A stretch of 64,000 bases of DNA from Cenarchaeum symbiosum A (GCA_000200715.1 DP000238.1:556154-620153); one strand, 5' to 3'; positions 1 to 9,468 are shown, counted from the first letter of the stretch. Program-made: numbers and translations. The notes: generated by a model not told the origin, from the sequence alone.

Positions 1-27
1 AAATGGATCCCCTTTTTTCCACATCCC

Positions 28-1305
28 ATGGGGGCAGGGGGCAGAATCCACATAGCCGACATGGCAAAGCCCATGGCGGGCCAGAAGGTGCTGCTTGCCG
101 GCTGGGTCGAGGACCTGCGTGAGCTCGGAAAGGTCTCCTTTGTCACACTCCGCGACGCCACGGGCCTGGCCCAGATAGTAGTAAAGGGCGGCCTGCAGGC
201 CAGCATGGACGGCCTCACCCGGCAGAGCGTGGTTGCCGTCTCGGGCACAGTGGCGGAGACCCGTGCCAGGGACTTTGAGGTGGAGGTCTCAGCCGAGCAG
301 ATAGACGTGCTGTCCCGGGCCATACACCCTCTCCCGATAGACCCCCTAGGCAGACTAGAGAGCGGCATGGACAACCGCCTCAACGCAAGGGCGCTCGACA
401 TGAGAAACCAAAAGACCGCGTCTATATTCCGCCTCCGGCACCGCGTTTTGGAATCGCTGCGGCAGGGGCTCTCAAAGAGGCGCTTTACCGAGATCACCAC
501 CCCCAAGATAATAGGCAGCGCCAGCGAGGGCGGGGCGAACCTATTCTCGCTCGAATACTTTGGCAAGACCGCATACCTTGCCCAGAGCCCCCAGTTGTAC
601 AAGGAGCAGATGACCATGGGATTAGAAAGGGTCTATGAGATATCCGGCTTTTACCGGGCAGAGAACTCGCACACGGGAAGGCACCTGAGCGAGTTTACAT
701 CCGTGGACATAGAGGCCGCATTCATGGATTATACAGATGTAATGGACGTGCTGGAACAGCTAGTCCGGGAGGCGTGTGTCGCCGCCTCTGAATGTACAAT
801 AGAGCAGGAGGCCACCGGCCACAAGGCGGAGGTGCCGTCCGACATACCCCGGATAACCTACTCGCAGGCGGTAGACGAGCTTGGCTCCGACTGCGGGGTC
901 AGCTTTGGCGACGACCTGCTTGATTCGCACCTGCGGCTACTCGGCGAAAAGCACCCCGGGTATTACTTTCTGACAGACTGGCCCACAAAGCTAAAGCCGT
1001 TTTACATCCGCCCAAAGGATGATGATGCCGAGGTGTCGCGCTCGTTTGATTTGCAGCACGGATACCTCGAGCTCTCCTCCGGCGGGTCTAGACTGCACGA
1101 CCCCTCGATACTCCGGTCGCGCCTCGAACAGCAGGGGCTCGACCCGGCCCTGTTTGCAGACCACCTGCGCGCCTTTGACTGGGGGATGCCGCCCCATTCG
1201 GGATGGGGCATGGGGCTAGACCGGTTCATGGCGGTACTTGTTGGCGTGGATAACGTGCGGGAGGCGGTCCTGTACCCGCGCGACCCCGACAGGCTATCCC
1301 CCTAG
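28..1305 (+). CDS. aspS: aspartyl-tRNA synthetase, archaeal type
   Basis: Class II aminoacyl-tRNA synthetase that charges tRNA(Asp) with aspartate in the cytoplasm. The 425-residue length fits the short archaeal/eukaryal AspRS without the bacterial insertion domain. An N-terminal OB-fold (about residues 10-100, GWVEDLRELGKVSF) for anticodon binding is followed by the catalytic domain. Motif 2 is visible in the stretch GFYRAENSHTGRHLSEF and motif 3 in GWGMGLDRFMAVLVG near the C terminus. The start at base 28 is the first ATG; a second in-frame ATG at base 61 would remove eleven residues. The gene is convergent with leuB and their ends overlap by four bases. Whether it also makes Asp-tRNA(Asn) cannot be decided from here. 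Confidence 0.95.
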   Translation: MGAGGRIHIADMAKPMAGQKVLLAGWVEDLRELGKVSFVTLRDATGLAQIVVKGGLQASMDGLTRQSVVAVSGTVAETRARDFEVEVSAEQIDVLSRAIHPLPIDPLGRLESGMDNRLNARALDMRNQKTASIFRLRHRVLESLRQGLSKRRFTEITTPKIIGSASEGGANLFSLEYFGKTAYLAQSPQLYKEQMTMGLERVYEISGFYRAENSHTGRHLSEFTSVDIEAAFMDYTDVMDVLEQLVREACVAASECTIEQEATGHKAEVPSDIPRITYSQAVDELGSDCGVSFGDDLLDSHLRLLGEKHPGYYFLTDWPTKLKPFYIRPKDDDAEVSRSFDLQHGYLELSSGGSRLHDPSILRSRLEQQGLDPALFADHLRAFDWGMPPHSGWGMGLDRFMAVLVGVDNVREAVLYPRDPDRLSP

Positions 1306-2300
1306 AGTCTCGATATTATCTCTGCGGTAAACTTGTCTGTCCCCGCCGATCCGCCCATGTCCTTTGTCTTTATGCCCTCTTTGACCGCGCCGTAGACTGC
1401 CGCGTTTAACCTGGTTGCGGCAACTAGGCACGTGGCATCATCGTTTCTTCCCCCCAGCCACCCGAGCATCATAGCCGCAGATAGCAGAAACGACGACGGG
1501 TTGGCCTCGTTTTTGCCCGCTATGTCAAAGGCCGCCCCGTGCACCGGCTCAAATATGGCAAACTTGTCCCCTATGTTTCCAGCCGGCGCCATCCCGAGGC
1601 CCCCTGCAGCCTGAGATGATTCATCGGAGAGTATGTCGCCAAAGAGGTTGGTCGTCACTATCACGTCGAACCACTCGGGCCTCCTTATCAGGTTCATGGC
1701 GCACGCATCCACATACATCTCACCAAACTCCACATCCGGGTATTCCGCGGCCACCCTGCGGCAGGTACTAGCAAACAGCCCGTCGGTCACCCTCATCACG
1801 TTTGCCTTGTGCACGCAGGTCACCTTGCGCCTCCTTGTCATGGCGGCCTTCAGCGCATACCTTGCTATCCTCTCTGACGCCCTCTCCGTTATGGTGCGGA
1901 GAGCCACTGCCGCCCCGTCTATGAAAAACTCGTTTCCCGTGTACAGATCTTCTGTATTCTCCCTGGCTATCAAAAGGTCGATATCATCGCGTATCGCTGG
2001 CATGCCCGGGTGTGATTTTGCGGGCCTCACATTGGCGTACAGGTCAAGGCGCCTGCGCAAGGCAACTATAACATCTGCCGCGCTCTCGCCCACCGGCGCC
2101 TTGAGGCATGCATCCGATTCTTCCACCCCTCGTATTGTCTCTGGAGGCAGAGCTGTGCCGTGCTCTTTGAGCGCCCTATCTCCTGCATCGAACCGTTCTA
2201 TGGATAATTTGGGCTCCTTGAGTGCCCCCAGCACATCCGTTACAGAACGGGATATCTCGGGGCCTATGCCGTCGCCCTCTATGAGCGCTATCCGGTACAT
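1302..2300 (-). CDS. leuB: 3-isopropylmalate dehydrogenase (isocitrate/isopropylmalate dehydrogenase family)
   Basis: Oxidative decarboxylation of 3-isopropylmalate to 2-oxoisocaproate, the third step of leucine synthesis. The 332 residues match the family: N-terminal nucleotide-binding start IALIEGDGIGPEI, the conserved substrate/metal segment NLFGDILSDESSQAAGGLG, then GNIGDKFAIFEPVHGAAFDIAGK near the C terminus. It starts six bases after the leuA stop codon and is the last gene of the minus-strand ilv-leu operon. The same family contains homoisocitrate and isocitrate dehydrogenases; operon context is the reason for the leuB call. leuC and leuD are not in this window. Confidence 0.9.
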   Translation of the reverse strand: MYRIALIEGDGIGPEISRSVTDVLGALKEPKLSIERFDAGDRALKEHGTALPPETIRGVEESDACLKAPVGESAADVIVALRRRLDLYANVRPAKSHPGMPAIRDDIDLLIARENTEDLYTGNEFFIDGAAVALRTITERASERIARYALKAAMTRRRKVTCVHKANVMRVTDGLFASTCRRVAAEYPDVEFGEMYVDACAMNLIRRPEWFDVIVTTNLFGDILSDESSQAAGGLGMAPAGNIGDKFAIFEPVHGAAFDIAGKNEANPSSFLLSAAMMLGWLGGRNDDATCLVAATRLNAAVYGAVKEGIKTKDMGGSAGTDKFTAEIISRL

Positions 2301-2306
2301 GATATT

Positions 2307-3824
2307 CTACCCCCGGGTCTTTTTGCCGCCGAGCATCTTTTTGAGCATTATCCGGTTCATGCCGTCTATCACGGCCTGCACGCTCGTGGTCACTATGTCC
2401 TCGCCCACCGAGCGCGCAGACGCCTTGTTCCCCTTGGCATCTTCCACGCCTATGGTCACCTCGCAGAGCGCATTGGAGCCCCCCGATATAGACGCCAGGC
2501 CGTACTCTCTTATGCGCACCTCTGCTATCTCGCCTGTTATCTTTTGCATTGCACTCAGTGATGCGTCCACGGGGCCCACGCCATAGTCTGTAGCAGAGAA
2601 CTCTTTGCCATCCACGTTTAGCTTTACAAACGCATACGGCATCGTCCCTATCCCCGTAGACACGGAGAAGCCGCTCAACTGCACCATCCGCCGCAGGCCC
2701 GGCTCCCCTATCACTTCTCCTGCTATGGAGAGCAGCTCGACATCGGTCACCTTTTTGCCCTGGTCCCCGAGCGCCTTTACCCGGGATAGTATCACCTTGG
2801 ACTGCTCGGCAGTCGGCTTTACCCCGTATTCGCCTAGCATCGCGTTCATACCGTGCAGCCCCGCATGCTTTCCCACCTCGAGGCGCCGCGTATGCCCTAC
2901 AAGCTCGGGGCTTATCGGCTCGTATGTAAGCGGGTTGCTCAGTACGCCGTGCGTGTGTATGCCTGATTCGTGCCCAAACGCATTCTCGCCCACTATGGCC
3001 TTGTTTGGCTGCACCTGGATGCCTACAAGGCCCGATACCGCCCGGGACGTACCGTAGAGCTTTTCAGTATGTATGCCTGTACTTCGCGCCTCGTCAAACT
3101 GCAGGCACTGCAGGGCCATGACGAGCTCTTCCAAAGACGCGTTGCCCGCCCTCTCGCCTATCCCGTTTATTGTAACATGCGCGCACGTGGCGCCCGCCTG
3201 CAGCCCTGATATTGTATTGGCCACTGCCAGCCCGAAATCATTATGGCAGTGCACGCTGACCGGCAGGCCCGTCGCCTCGACGGCATCCCTTGTGATCTCC
3301 GCCATGTATGCTGGAGTAGAGTACCCGACGGTATCCGGTATGTCCGCCCTGTCGGCGCCAGCTTCTGCCACCTGTTTGAAAAAGTCCCGCAGAAATCCCC
3401 TCTCTGTCCTTGTGGCATCCTCTGCAGAGAACTCTACCTTCATGCCGCGCGACTTTGCATACTCTATCGATGATATGGCGCGCCTGACAGCCTCCTCCCT
3501 GTCCATCATCAGCTTGTGCTTTAGATGTATGTCGGACGTGGCAATGAACAGGTGCACATAATCCAGGCCGGCATCTGCTGCAGCATCTATGTCCCTTTTA
3601 TCCGCGCGCGCAAGGCCGCATATGTCCGCGGAGAGGCCGGCTGTTGCTATCATCTTTACCGCCTTTGATTCTCCCTCCGATATCACGGGAAAGCCCGCCT
3701 CTATCGCGTCCACTCCTAGCTCGTCGAGCATCCGCGCTATCTGCAGCTTTTGCTCAGGGGATAGCGATACCCCGGGCGTCTGCTCGCCGTCCCGGAGGGT
3801 AGTATCAAATATGCGTATCCTCAT
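2307..3824 (-). CDS. leuA: 2-isopropylmalate synthase (HMGL-like family)
   Basis: Condenses acetyl-CoA with 2-oxoisovalerate, the committed step of leucine synthesis. The 505-residue protein opens with the family signature DTTLRDGEQTPGVSLSPEQK, carries the metal-binding HCHNDFGLA segment and GERAGNASLEE in the TIM barrel, and has a C-terminal region of about 130 residues that fits the LeuA allosteric dimer domain, so leucine feedback is expected. Its ATG overlaps the end of ilvN by four bases, which points to translational coupling. Citramalate synthase and homocitrate synthase are close relatives; the ilv-leu context favours leuA. Confidence 0.9.
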   Translation of the reverse strand: MRIRIFDTTLRDGEQTPGVSLSPEQKLQIARMLDELGVDAIEAGFPVISEGESKAVKMIATAGLSADICGLARADKRDIDAAADAGLDYVHLFIATSDIHLKHKLMMDREEAVRRAISSIEYAKSRGMKVEFSAEDATRTERGFLRDFFKQVAEAGADRADIPDTVGYSTPAYMAEITRDAVEATGLPVSVHCHNDFGLAVANTISGLQAGATCAHVTINGIGERAGNASLEELVMALQCLQFDEARSTGIHTEKLYGTSRAVSGLVGIQVQPNKAIVGENAFGHESGIHTHGVLSNPLTYEPISPELVGHTRRLEVGKHAGLHGMNAMLGEYGVKPTAEQSKVILSRVKALGDQGKKVTDVELLSIAGEVIGEPGLRRMVQLSGFSVSTGIGTMPYAFVKLNVDGKEFSATDYGVGPVDASLSAMQKITGEIAEVRIREYGLASISGGSNALCEVTIGVEDAKGNKASARSVGEDIVTTSVQAVIDGMNRIMLKKMLGGKKTRG

Positions 3825-4312
3825 GACCTGCTCCTCTGCAGGGCCGCTATCCCCGTCCTTGCGGTCTCTATTATCCCAAAGGGCCGGGCGAGCTCCTCAA
3901 AGGCCCTTATCTGGTCAGGCGTGGCCGTCAGCTCGACCATGATGGAATCCTTTTTTGCATCGTGGACCTTGCCCCCGTAGGTGTTGGCCAGGCTGTTTAT
4001 CTTCATGCTGTCGTCTGCACTCCCCACCTTTATCTTAAAAAGGATCAGCTCCCGGAACACCGCATGGTGCTCGTCTATCTGCCTGACCTCGACAGTGTCT
4101 ATCATCTTGTCTAGCTGCTTTACTATCTGCCTTATCCGCTTTTCATCCCCGTAGGTCGTTATCGTCATCCGGGAGAACTCTGGATCTTCCGTCACCCCGA
4201 CCGATATGCTGTCAATGTTAAAGTTTCTCGACCGGAACAGGTGCGTCACCTGGAAGAGTATTCCAGGCTTGTTCTCGACCAGGATGGATAGTATCGCCCA
4301 CATATTCATCAC
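3821..4312 (-). CDS. ilvN: acetolactate synthase, small regulatory subunit
   Basis: Regulatory subunit of acetohydroxyacid synthase; it binds the IlvB catalytic subunit and passes on feedback inhibition by branched-chain amino acids. The 163 residues contain an N-terminal ACT domain (about residues 4-75; AILSILVENKPGILFQVTHL, then RNFNIDSISVGVTEDPEFSR) and a second C-terminal domain typical of IlvN/IlvH. The start ATG shares a base with the ilvB stop codon, and the gene end overlaps the leuA start. I infer a single polycistronic message. Confidence 0.93.
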   Translation of the reverse strand: MMNMWAILSILVENKPGILFQVTHLFRSRNFNIDSISVGVTEDPEFSRMTITTYGDEKRIRQIVKQLDKMIDTVEVRQIDEHHAVFRELILFKIKVGSADDSMKINSLANTYGGKVHDAKKDSIMVELTATPDQIRAFEELARPFGIIETARTGIAALQRSRS

Positions 4313-5997
4313 TATGAAGGGAGGATCATATCCTTGAGCGGCGTCCCCGGCGCGACAAATGGCAGCACGTCCTCTTCCGGGTCTATTGGTATGTCTATCA
4401 CGGTAGATACATCGCTCTTGAGGCCCGCCTTTATTGCGGCTCCGAGCTCGTCTAGCGACTGGGCCCTTATCCCCTGGGCGCCGTAGGATTCTGCTAGTTT
4501 TACATAATCGGGGCAGTGCTTTTGGTCCACGCCTATCATCCTCCTGTCATAGAACGTCCTCTGCCACTGGGCGACCATTCCCAGGGTAAAGTTGTTTATC
4601 AGGAATACTATCACGGGTATGCCTTCTAGCACAGAGGTGGCAAGCGAGTTCTCCGTCATGTTGAAGCTGCCATCCCCCGCTATGTCGACTACTGGTACGT
4701 CGGGCCGGGCAACCTTTGCGCCTATAGCAGCAGGAAAGCCCCAGCCCATCGTCCCCAGCCCGGTCGAGCTAAAAAAAGTCCCCGGGTGTATCACGTCATA
4801 GAATAATGATGCCCACATCTGGTGCTGGCCCACTTCTGTCGTCACTATAGACTCGTGGGGCAGCATCTCCCGTAGTTTGCGCAGTATCTTTGCCGCGCCC
4901 ATCTCGCCGGGGTGTATCTTTAGGTTCTCCCTCCAGTACTCTTTTACCTTTTTTACGTGGGCAAACCACCCGTCCTGGTCCTTTTTTAGCGCCCTGCCGG
5001 CCAGCATCTTTACCATTATCTTTAGGGACGCGCGCACATCCCCTACCACTGCAACCTGCGCCGTCTGGTTCTTGCCTATCTCGGCCGGGTCGACATCCAT
5101 GTGGATTATGCTGAGCTTTTTCTCAAACTCCTCGAATGTGCCCACCGAGCGGTCCGAAAAGCGCGTACCTATGGCCAGCACGCAGTCGGCCTCTGTCATC
5201 AGCTTGTTTGCCTCTGCGTGCCCGTGCATGCCTATGGGGCCAAGAGACAGCGGGTGGTTCTCTGGAAACGCGCCCTTGCCCTTGAAGGTGGTCACCACCG
5301 GGATCATCATCAGCTCGGCCACCGCCTGCAGCTCTGCAAATGCCGACGAGATTATTGTCCCTCCCCCGGCCAGTATTATCGGCCTCTCTGAGTGCAGCAG
5401 CATGTCTATGGCCTTTTCTATGCTGGGAATATCAGGGTCGGTCCACGGGTGATACCCCCTTATCTTGAACTCGTCGGGAAATGTCATCTCGGCCTCGTTT
5501 TGCTGCACGTCCTTGGGCATATCAATCAGCACCGGCCCCGGCCTGCCGGTCTCTGCTATGTAAAACCCTTTTTTTACGGCAAGCGGCACCTCTGATGCCT
5601 CCCTCGGCTGGAAGGCGTACTTTACGACGGGGTTTGCCATTCCTATGATATCGCTTTCCTGGAACGCGTCTTTTCCTATCATGTGTACCGGCACCTGGCC
5701 CGTCACCGCCACCATTGGGGCAGAATCGGCCTGGGCGGTCGCTATCCCGGTCAGTATGTTTGTGGCCCCGGGGCCCGAGGTGGCAAAGCACACCCCGGGC
5801 TTTCTGCTGACGCGCCCAAAGCCGTCGGCCATGTGCGCGGCAGACTGCTCGTGCCTTACCAGTATGTGGCGTATGTCTGACTTGAATAGCTCGTCGTATA
5901 TCGGCAGGTTTGCGCCCCCCGGCAGGCCGAATACCTGCTTTACGCCCTCTTTTTGAAGCGACTTCATAAGGGCGGTAGCGCCCATCATGCTCTCCAT
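4312..5997 (-). CDS. ilvB: acetolactate synthase, large catalytic subunit
   Basis: Thiamine-diphosphate enzyme that makes 2-acetolactate and 2-aceto-2-hydroxybutyrate, the first common step of branched-chain amino acid synthesis. Visible landmarks are the N-terminal VFGLPGG and HEQSAAHMADGFGR (with the catalytic Glu), CFATSGPGATN, and the ThDP/metal motif GDGSFNMTENSL followed by NNFTLGMVAQWQ. The reading frame stays open to base 6138, but that overlaps the upstream gene; the ATG at 5997 (MESMMGATALMK) gives a family-like N terminus and 561 residues, 25 bases after the preceding stop codon. It is the first biosynthetic gene of the operon. Confidence 0.94.
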   Translation of the reverse strand: MESMMGATALMKSLQKEGVKQVFGLPGGANLPIYDELFKSDIRHILVRHEQSAAHMADGFGRVSRKPGVCFATSGPGATNILTGIATAQADSAPMVAVTGQVPVHMIGKDAFQESDIIGMANPVVKYAFQPREASEVPLAVKKGFYIAETGRPGPVLIDMPKDVQQNEAEMTFPDEFKIRGYHPWTDPDIPSIEKAIDMLLHSERPIILAGGGTIISSAFAELQAVAELMMIPVVTTFKGKGAFPENHPLSLGPIGMHGHAEANKLMTEADCVLAIGTRFSDRSVGTFEEFEKKLSIIHMDVDPAEIGKNQTAQVAVVGDVRASLKIMVKMLAGRALKKDQDGWFAHVKKVKEYWRENLKIHPGEMGAAKILRKLREMLPHESIVTTEVGQHQMWASLFYDVIHPGTFFSSTGLGTMGWGFPAAIGAKVARPDVPVVDIAGDGSFNMTENSLATSVLEGIPVIVFLINNFTLGMVAQWQRTFYDRRMIGVDQKHCPDYVKLAESYGAQGIRAQSLDELGAAIKAGLKSDVSTVIDIPIDPEEDVLPFVAPGTPLKDMILPS

Positions 5998-6022
5998 CCG
6001 ATCAGCCACCCTTTTCCTTGAT

Positions 6023-7294
6023 TTAAAGTGTGCCGGAATTGATCTTTTCTGTATCTGCCTTGTACATGCCGTATGCGACCCATTCCCCGCCGCGCACGGT
6101 ATACAGCTCATAGTCGGAGGCAGCCAGGTCGCCTGCATCGTTGAGTATTATCGGCCCCAGGCTGCCAGAATGGTGCCGGGCTACAGTGGGAAGCGCCACT
6201 GATATCAGCTCCGGATCAGCCGACTGCACCTGGAGTATGCTCATGCCTAGCAGCCACAGCGAATCATAGGAGGAATATGCAAAGCTGTTGGGCGATGAGC
6301 CTATCTGACTGGTAAGCTCCTTTTTGACGTGCTCGTACCGGTCGTTCTGCGAGGCTGCAAACTGGGCCGATACAAAGCCCACCTCCTCCATGAATGCGGT
6401 AGCAATCGGGTCCTCCACCAGTAGCCCGTTGTTGGTAAGCGCGTCGGTGCCCGTCCACAGGACAGACGAAAGGCCGTCGTACGGGCTTGCCGCGTTGAAA
6501 AAATGCACCGCCTCCTCAAAGCCCATCATCACTATTGCCACCTCGGAGGCGGGCCTCTCCTGCAGGTATTCCCCGAGTCTTTCGTTGAGCAGGTGGGCCT
6601 CTGTTGAGAATACCGCGCTCTCCGGGGAGTAGCGTATCCCCTCGTCGAGCGTGCCCCCGCGGGATTCAAACGATCCCTTTGTAGTCTTGTACAGCCCGTC
6701 CCCCCAGACGTCGCCCCTGTAGACGGGGATTGCCGCGGTGATCCCCCTTGATTCAAGCAGGCTGGCAGTCACCCTGCCCTGCTGGGTGTCATCTGGGACG
6801 AGCCGGAATATCCTGTCATCTATGGATAGCGCCGACGACGAGCTTGACGGCGATATGAGCAGCATCCCGTTGGATTCCGCATAGTTTCTTACATTGCGGA
6901 GCTCGGCGCTAGTCTCCGTGCCGAGCACGAGCTTTATCCCCTTGGAGTTTAGCGACTGGATTTTCTCAAGTGCTACTACCGGGTCGGACTGGCTGTCCTC
7001 GACGACCAGGTTGAACTCCCACCCTGCATCTATCTTGTCCAGATACCGGTTAAAATCCTCCAGCGCGAGCTGTGCCGCCAGCCCGTTGTCGTAGCCGTGC
7101 CACGAGACGTCTCCCGTGGCCGGCAGCACCAGCCCTATGTCTATTGTCCCCGAGGGGCCCGTGCTAGCTGTGAGCTGTTCGGGGGCTGCCGGGTCGTCCG
7201 CACCGGTTGTCATATATGAGAATCCGATTGATAGCCCGATGGAGAGGCCCGCGGCCAGCCCCACGGCTCCCATCATCCCGGCGGATCTCTGCAT
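6023..7294 (-). CDS. LivK-like periplasmic branched-chain amino acid binding protein
   Basis: Secreted solute-binding protein of the Leu/Ile/Val binding (Peripla_BP_6) family, 423 residues. A hydrophobic N terminus (about residues 7-28, MGAVGLAAGLSIGLSIGFSY) is a signal peptide or membrane anchor. The two-lobed binding fold begins at IDIGLVLPATGDVSWHG and contains LVLGTETSAELRNVRNYAE and ISPSSSSSALS. No ABC permease or ATPase gene is nearby. It heads the ilvBN-leuAB operon with only 25 bases to ilvB, so a role in sensing or taking up branched-chain amino acids fits. Ligand identity is inference. Confidence 0.82.
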   Translation of the reverse strand: MQRSAGMMGAVGLAAGLSIGLSIGFSYMTTGADDPAAPEQLTASTGPSGTIDIGLVLPATGDVSWHGYDNGLAAQLALEDFNRYLDKIDAGWEFNLVVEDSQSDPVVALEKIQSLNSKGIKLVLGTETSAELRNVRNYAESNGMLLISPSSSSSALSIDDRIFRLVPDDTQQGRVTASLLESRGITAAIPVYRGDVWGDGLYKTTKGSFESRGGTLDEGIRYSPESAVFSTEAHLLNERLGEYLQERPASEVAIVMMGFEEAVHFFNAASPYDGLSSVLWTGTDALTNNGLLVEDPIATAFMEEVGFVSAQFAASQNDRYEHVKKELTSQIGSSPNSFAYSSYDSLWLLGMSILQVQSADPELISVALPTVARHHSGSLGPIILNDAGDLAASDYELYTVRGGEWVAYGMYKADTEKINSGTL

Positions 7295-7309
7295 GGGGCG
7301 ACTCTTGGC

Positions 7310-7323
7310 CCGTTTATTATAAA
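7310..7323 (-). promoter_or_regulatory. TATA box of the binding-protein/ilv/leu operon
   Basis: The minus strand reads CTTTATAATAAACG here, centred about 23 bases upstream of the ATG at 7294. This is the spacing expected for an archaeal TATA box driving a leaderless or nearly leaderless message. Confidence 0.6.
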
Positions 7324-7483
7324 GCAGTTGACACGATGCGGGATCTGGTATGCGGCAGCTTCAAAGACTTGACAGGCACCGTTTCCGGGCCCTGGATGCC
7401 TGTTGTACCGGGCCGTGGACGGCGTCTTGTCACAACTGTATCCGGCATTTCATCGTCCCCGGGGGCCCGAAGTCTCTGCTGTT

Positions 7484-8083
7484 TCAGGCGCGGATCTCCG
7501 GGCGGCTCTTTACCCCGGGGCGGCCGTGCCGCTTTCGCACCTTTAGGTCACGCAGGTCGACTACCGCCCCGTGCTCGCGGAATACAGTGGAGAACCTCCG
7601 CACGTTCCCGCCATAGTATACCATGGCGCATGCCATGGGGGCGCCCTTGCCGCCGTCCCTGCCGTCCACGAGAAACCTTAGGCGCGTATCCCTCAGGAAG
7701 CATACAGCGTCGGCCCTCCCAAAGACGTGCATCTTCCAGTGTGATGTATTGGTGGCCACCGGGACCAGTGCGAGCACCTCCGAGCCTGACTTTCCGGCCT
7801 CCGCGCACCTGCGCAGCCAGTCCGATATTTTCGTGCCTCGGGCTCTGTCCGCACCGTACGGCGGGTTTACGTATATCTTGGGATAGTTCCATTTCTCCTC
7901 CAGCCCGTCGCGGGCGGGCAGCATGTACTCTACCTCCGCTCCGACCACCGACCGCGGGTTGGAGCACGGATCAAGACAGATCACGCCCCCAAGGACACGC
8001 CTCACGGCATCTACATAGACGGGGGGTGTGCCCCAGTCCTTGTTCTCGGTGGTGCTGTGCCTACCTGCCGTCACCGAATCCAC
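7484..8083 (-). CDS. phage-type DNA N6-adenine methyltransferase
   Basis: Probable adenine methylase of the phage Dam-like family (DNA_N6_adenine-MT), 199 residues. The catalytic NPPYG motif is at about residues 73-77 and an SAM-pocket-like VICLDPCSN at 35-42; KDWGTPPVYVDAVRRVL near the N terminus is typical of these short phage enzymes. The start is GTG at 8083, inside the end of a small upstream reading frame. A truncated copy lies at 10912-11100. Surroundings are decayed virus-like genes, so I read it as a provirus remnant that may still be active as an orphan methylase. Confidence 0.8.
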   Translation of the reverse strand: MDSVTAGRHSTTENKDWGTPPVYVDAVRRVLGGVICLDPCSNPRSVVGAEVEYMLPARDGLEEKWNYPKIYVNPPYGADRARGTKISDWLRRCAEAGKSGSEVLALVPVATNTSHWKMHVFGRADAVCFLRDTRLRFLVDGRDGGKGAPMACAMVYYGGNVRRFSTVFREHGAVVDLRDLKVRKRHGRPGVKSRPEIRA

Positions 8084-8231
8084 CCCAGTCCTTATTGGAG
8101 AGCAGGCGCATCTGCTCCTCTAGTTCGGCAAGCGTGCCCGATTCGGGCCGTATCACATTGAACCATGATCTTACTCTTCTGTGGTTCTGGTTGAAATACC
8201 CTAGCATCTCTACATGCGCACCATAATCCAT
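8061..8231 (-). CDS. small hypothetical protein upstream of the phage-type methylase
   Basis: A 56-residue frame (MDYGAHVEMLGYFNQNHRRV at the start, ending LLSNKDWGGFGDGR). The composition looks like real protein: aromatic and charged residues plus an acidic helix (GTLAELEEQMRLL). The stop lies 23 bases inside the methylase gene, as in coupled phage operons. The frame stays open upstream of the ATG, so it may be the tail of a longer gene. The segment NKDWGGFGD echoes NKDWGTP of the methylase. Function unknown. Confidence 0.4.
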   Translation of the reverse strand: MDYGAHVEMLGYFNQNHRRVRSWFNVIRPESGTLAELEEQMRLLSNKDWGGFGDGR

Positions 8232-8323
8232 CTGGATCTTTGTAAACCGCGTTCTTGCGGCATTCCCGGAATATGACCTGTGGAAGGCTTCGGATGCCCG
8301 TCTGCGCCCCTCGGCAGGCTCCA

Positions 8324-8572
8324 GATGTAGAAGAGCCCCGCACAGAGCCTGTGCCGCGCGACGAGCCAGAACCCATCCAGGACAGGGAGGCCCCGGAGGA
8401 GGAACCGGCGGCAGAACCCGCGGACGAGCCCCGTACAGAGCCTCAACAGGACAGGGAGGCCCCCGAAGACAGGCAGGATTCAGGACCGGAGGCAGAACCC
8501 GCAGGGGATTCCGAGGTGGGCTTCTTTGAGGCGATAGGCAACTTTTTCAGGTCGCCGTTCGGGCTTAACTGA
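8324..8572 (+). pseudogene. orphan C-terminal tail of a surface protein
   Basis: This frame encodes an acidic Pro/Glu-rich linker (EEPRTEPVPRDEPEPIQ and similar) that ends in EVGFFEAIGNFFRSPFGLN and a stop. This is the same linker plus terminal motif found at the ends of the giant surface proteins at 11104, 30206, 42864 and 63102. No signal peptide or folded domain precedes it: upstream sequence belongs to a minus-strand frame. I read it as the 3' scrap of a lost surface-protein gene. Confidence 0.6.
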
Positions 8573-9468
8573 CCCCCGTGAACAGGCGGGAACGTATCCA
8601 AAGTCCGATAAATATCCCAAGTATTCGCAGAGGGACCATGCCTGCACCATGGACACAGACGGCCTATGCAACGAATAGGGACAGTTGTAATGATGCTGGC
8701 AATATATTCTCGGTAGTCAGAGTAGGTGCCACGCCGGTAAGAGGCAATGACACAGTGGACGTAAGGTACGCCTTTGACGTGTCGTCCCCTAGAAACTAGG
8801 CCCGGGTGCTGATTTTACACTTTTCTAAATACAATTCCTGGCCGCATATCGTGTAGACAGGTTATGGCGGGGCGTTCAAGCAGTCGCCGGTTCACGTATA
8901 TTCAAGAGACTGCGGGTTTGCACCTGTACCGTGGGAACCCCCAGTATGTGGAGCTGACCGGACATTGGTAGATTCCGGGCCATAACACTAGCGGGCTTTG
9001 GTGCTGTGCGACCCAGGTACCCATATCACAAGCACGCACCGAGTTTCTGCCTGTATCACTGGTAGGCACTAGAGCCTGTCTAACGCGGATCTGAATTTGA
9101 TCAGAGCATGCATCTTGCATCCTTGAATACATGTAGTTAGGAATGGCGGGGTCCACATTGAACCGCGGCGGGGAGCATGACTTTAGATCTGCCCGCCCTG
9201 AACAGCCGGCCTGGACCGCCACCCGGTCGGAGGGGCCGCCATTTACCCGCAATTCTGCACCGTGAGCTGGAATAGGCCAGAGGGCTGGTTCTGACCGCGA
9301 TTCTGAACAGATCAGCGATTTTGCACAGTTGGCCAGATGTGCCTAGAGGTCCGCACTTTGAGCAGTCAGGCAGGCAATTCCATGATATTGAACAGAGTCA
9401 AAAACTCCCGAACTTAACAGTGTAGTGAAACCGCCCGCAGACTTGCCAGAAGCACGCCTGTCATATGA
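8573..9468. other. long stretch without a convincing gene
   Basis: About 0.9 kb between the surface-protein scrap and the UBA-domain gene. A plus-strand frame at 8578-8799 ends in VDVRYAFDVSSPRN, which resembles the end of the broken gene at 62709-63072 (LDVTYTFNIATPYT), so it may be another secreted-protein tail. From 8820 to 9468 I see no coding pattern, tRNA or ordered repeat; base composition is mixed and it looks like decayed sequence. Confidence 0.45.

Noticed and set aside
8902-9252. Minus-strand frame of 116 codons in the 8.8-9.4 kb gap
   Set aside because: No family trait, no promoter at leaderless spacing, and residue pattern looks random.
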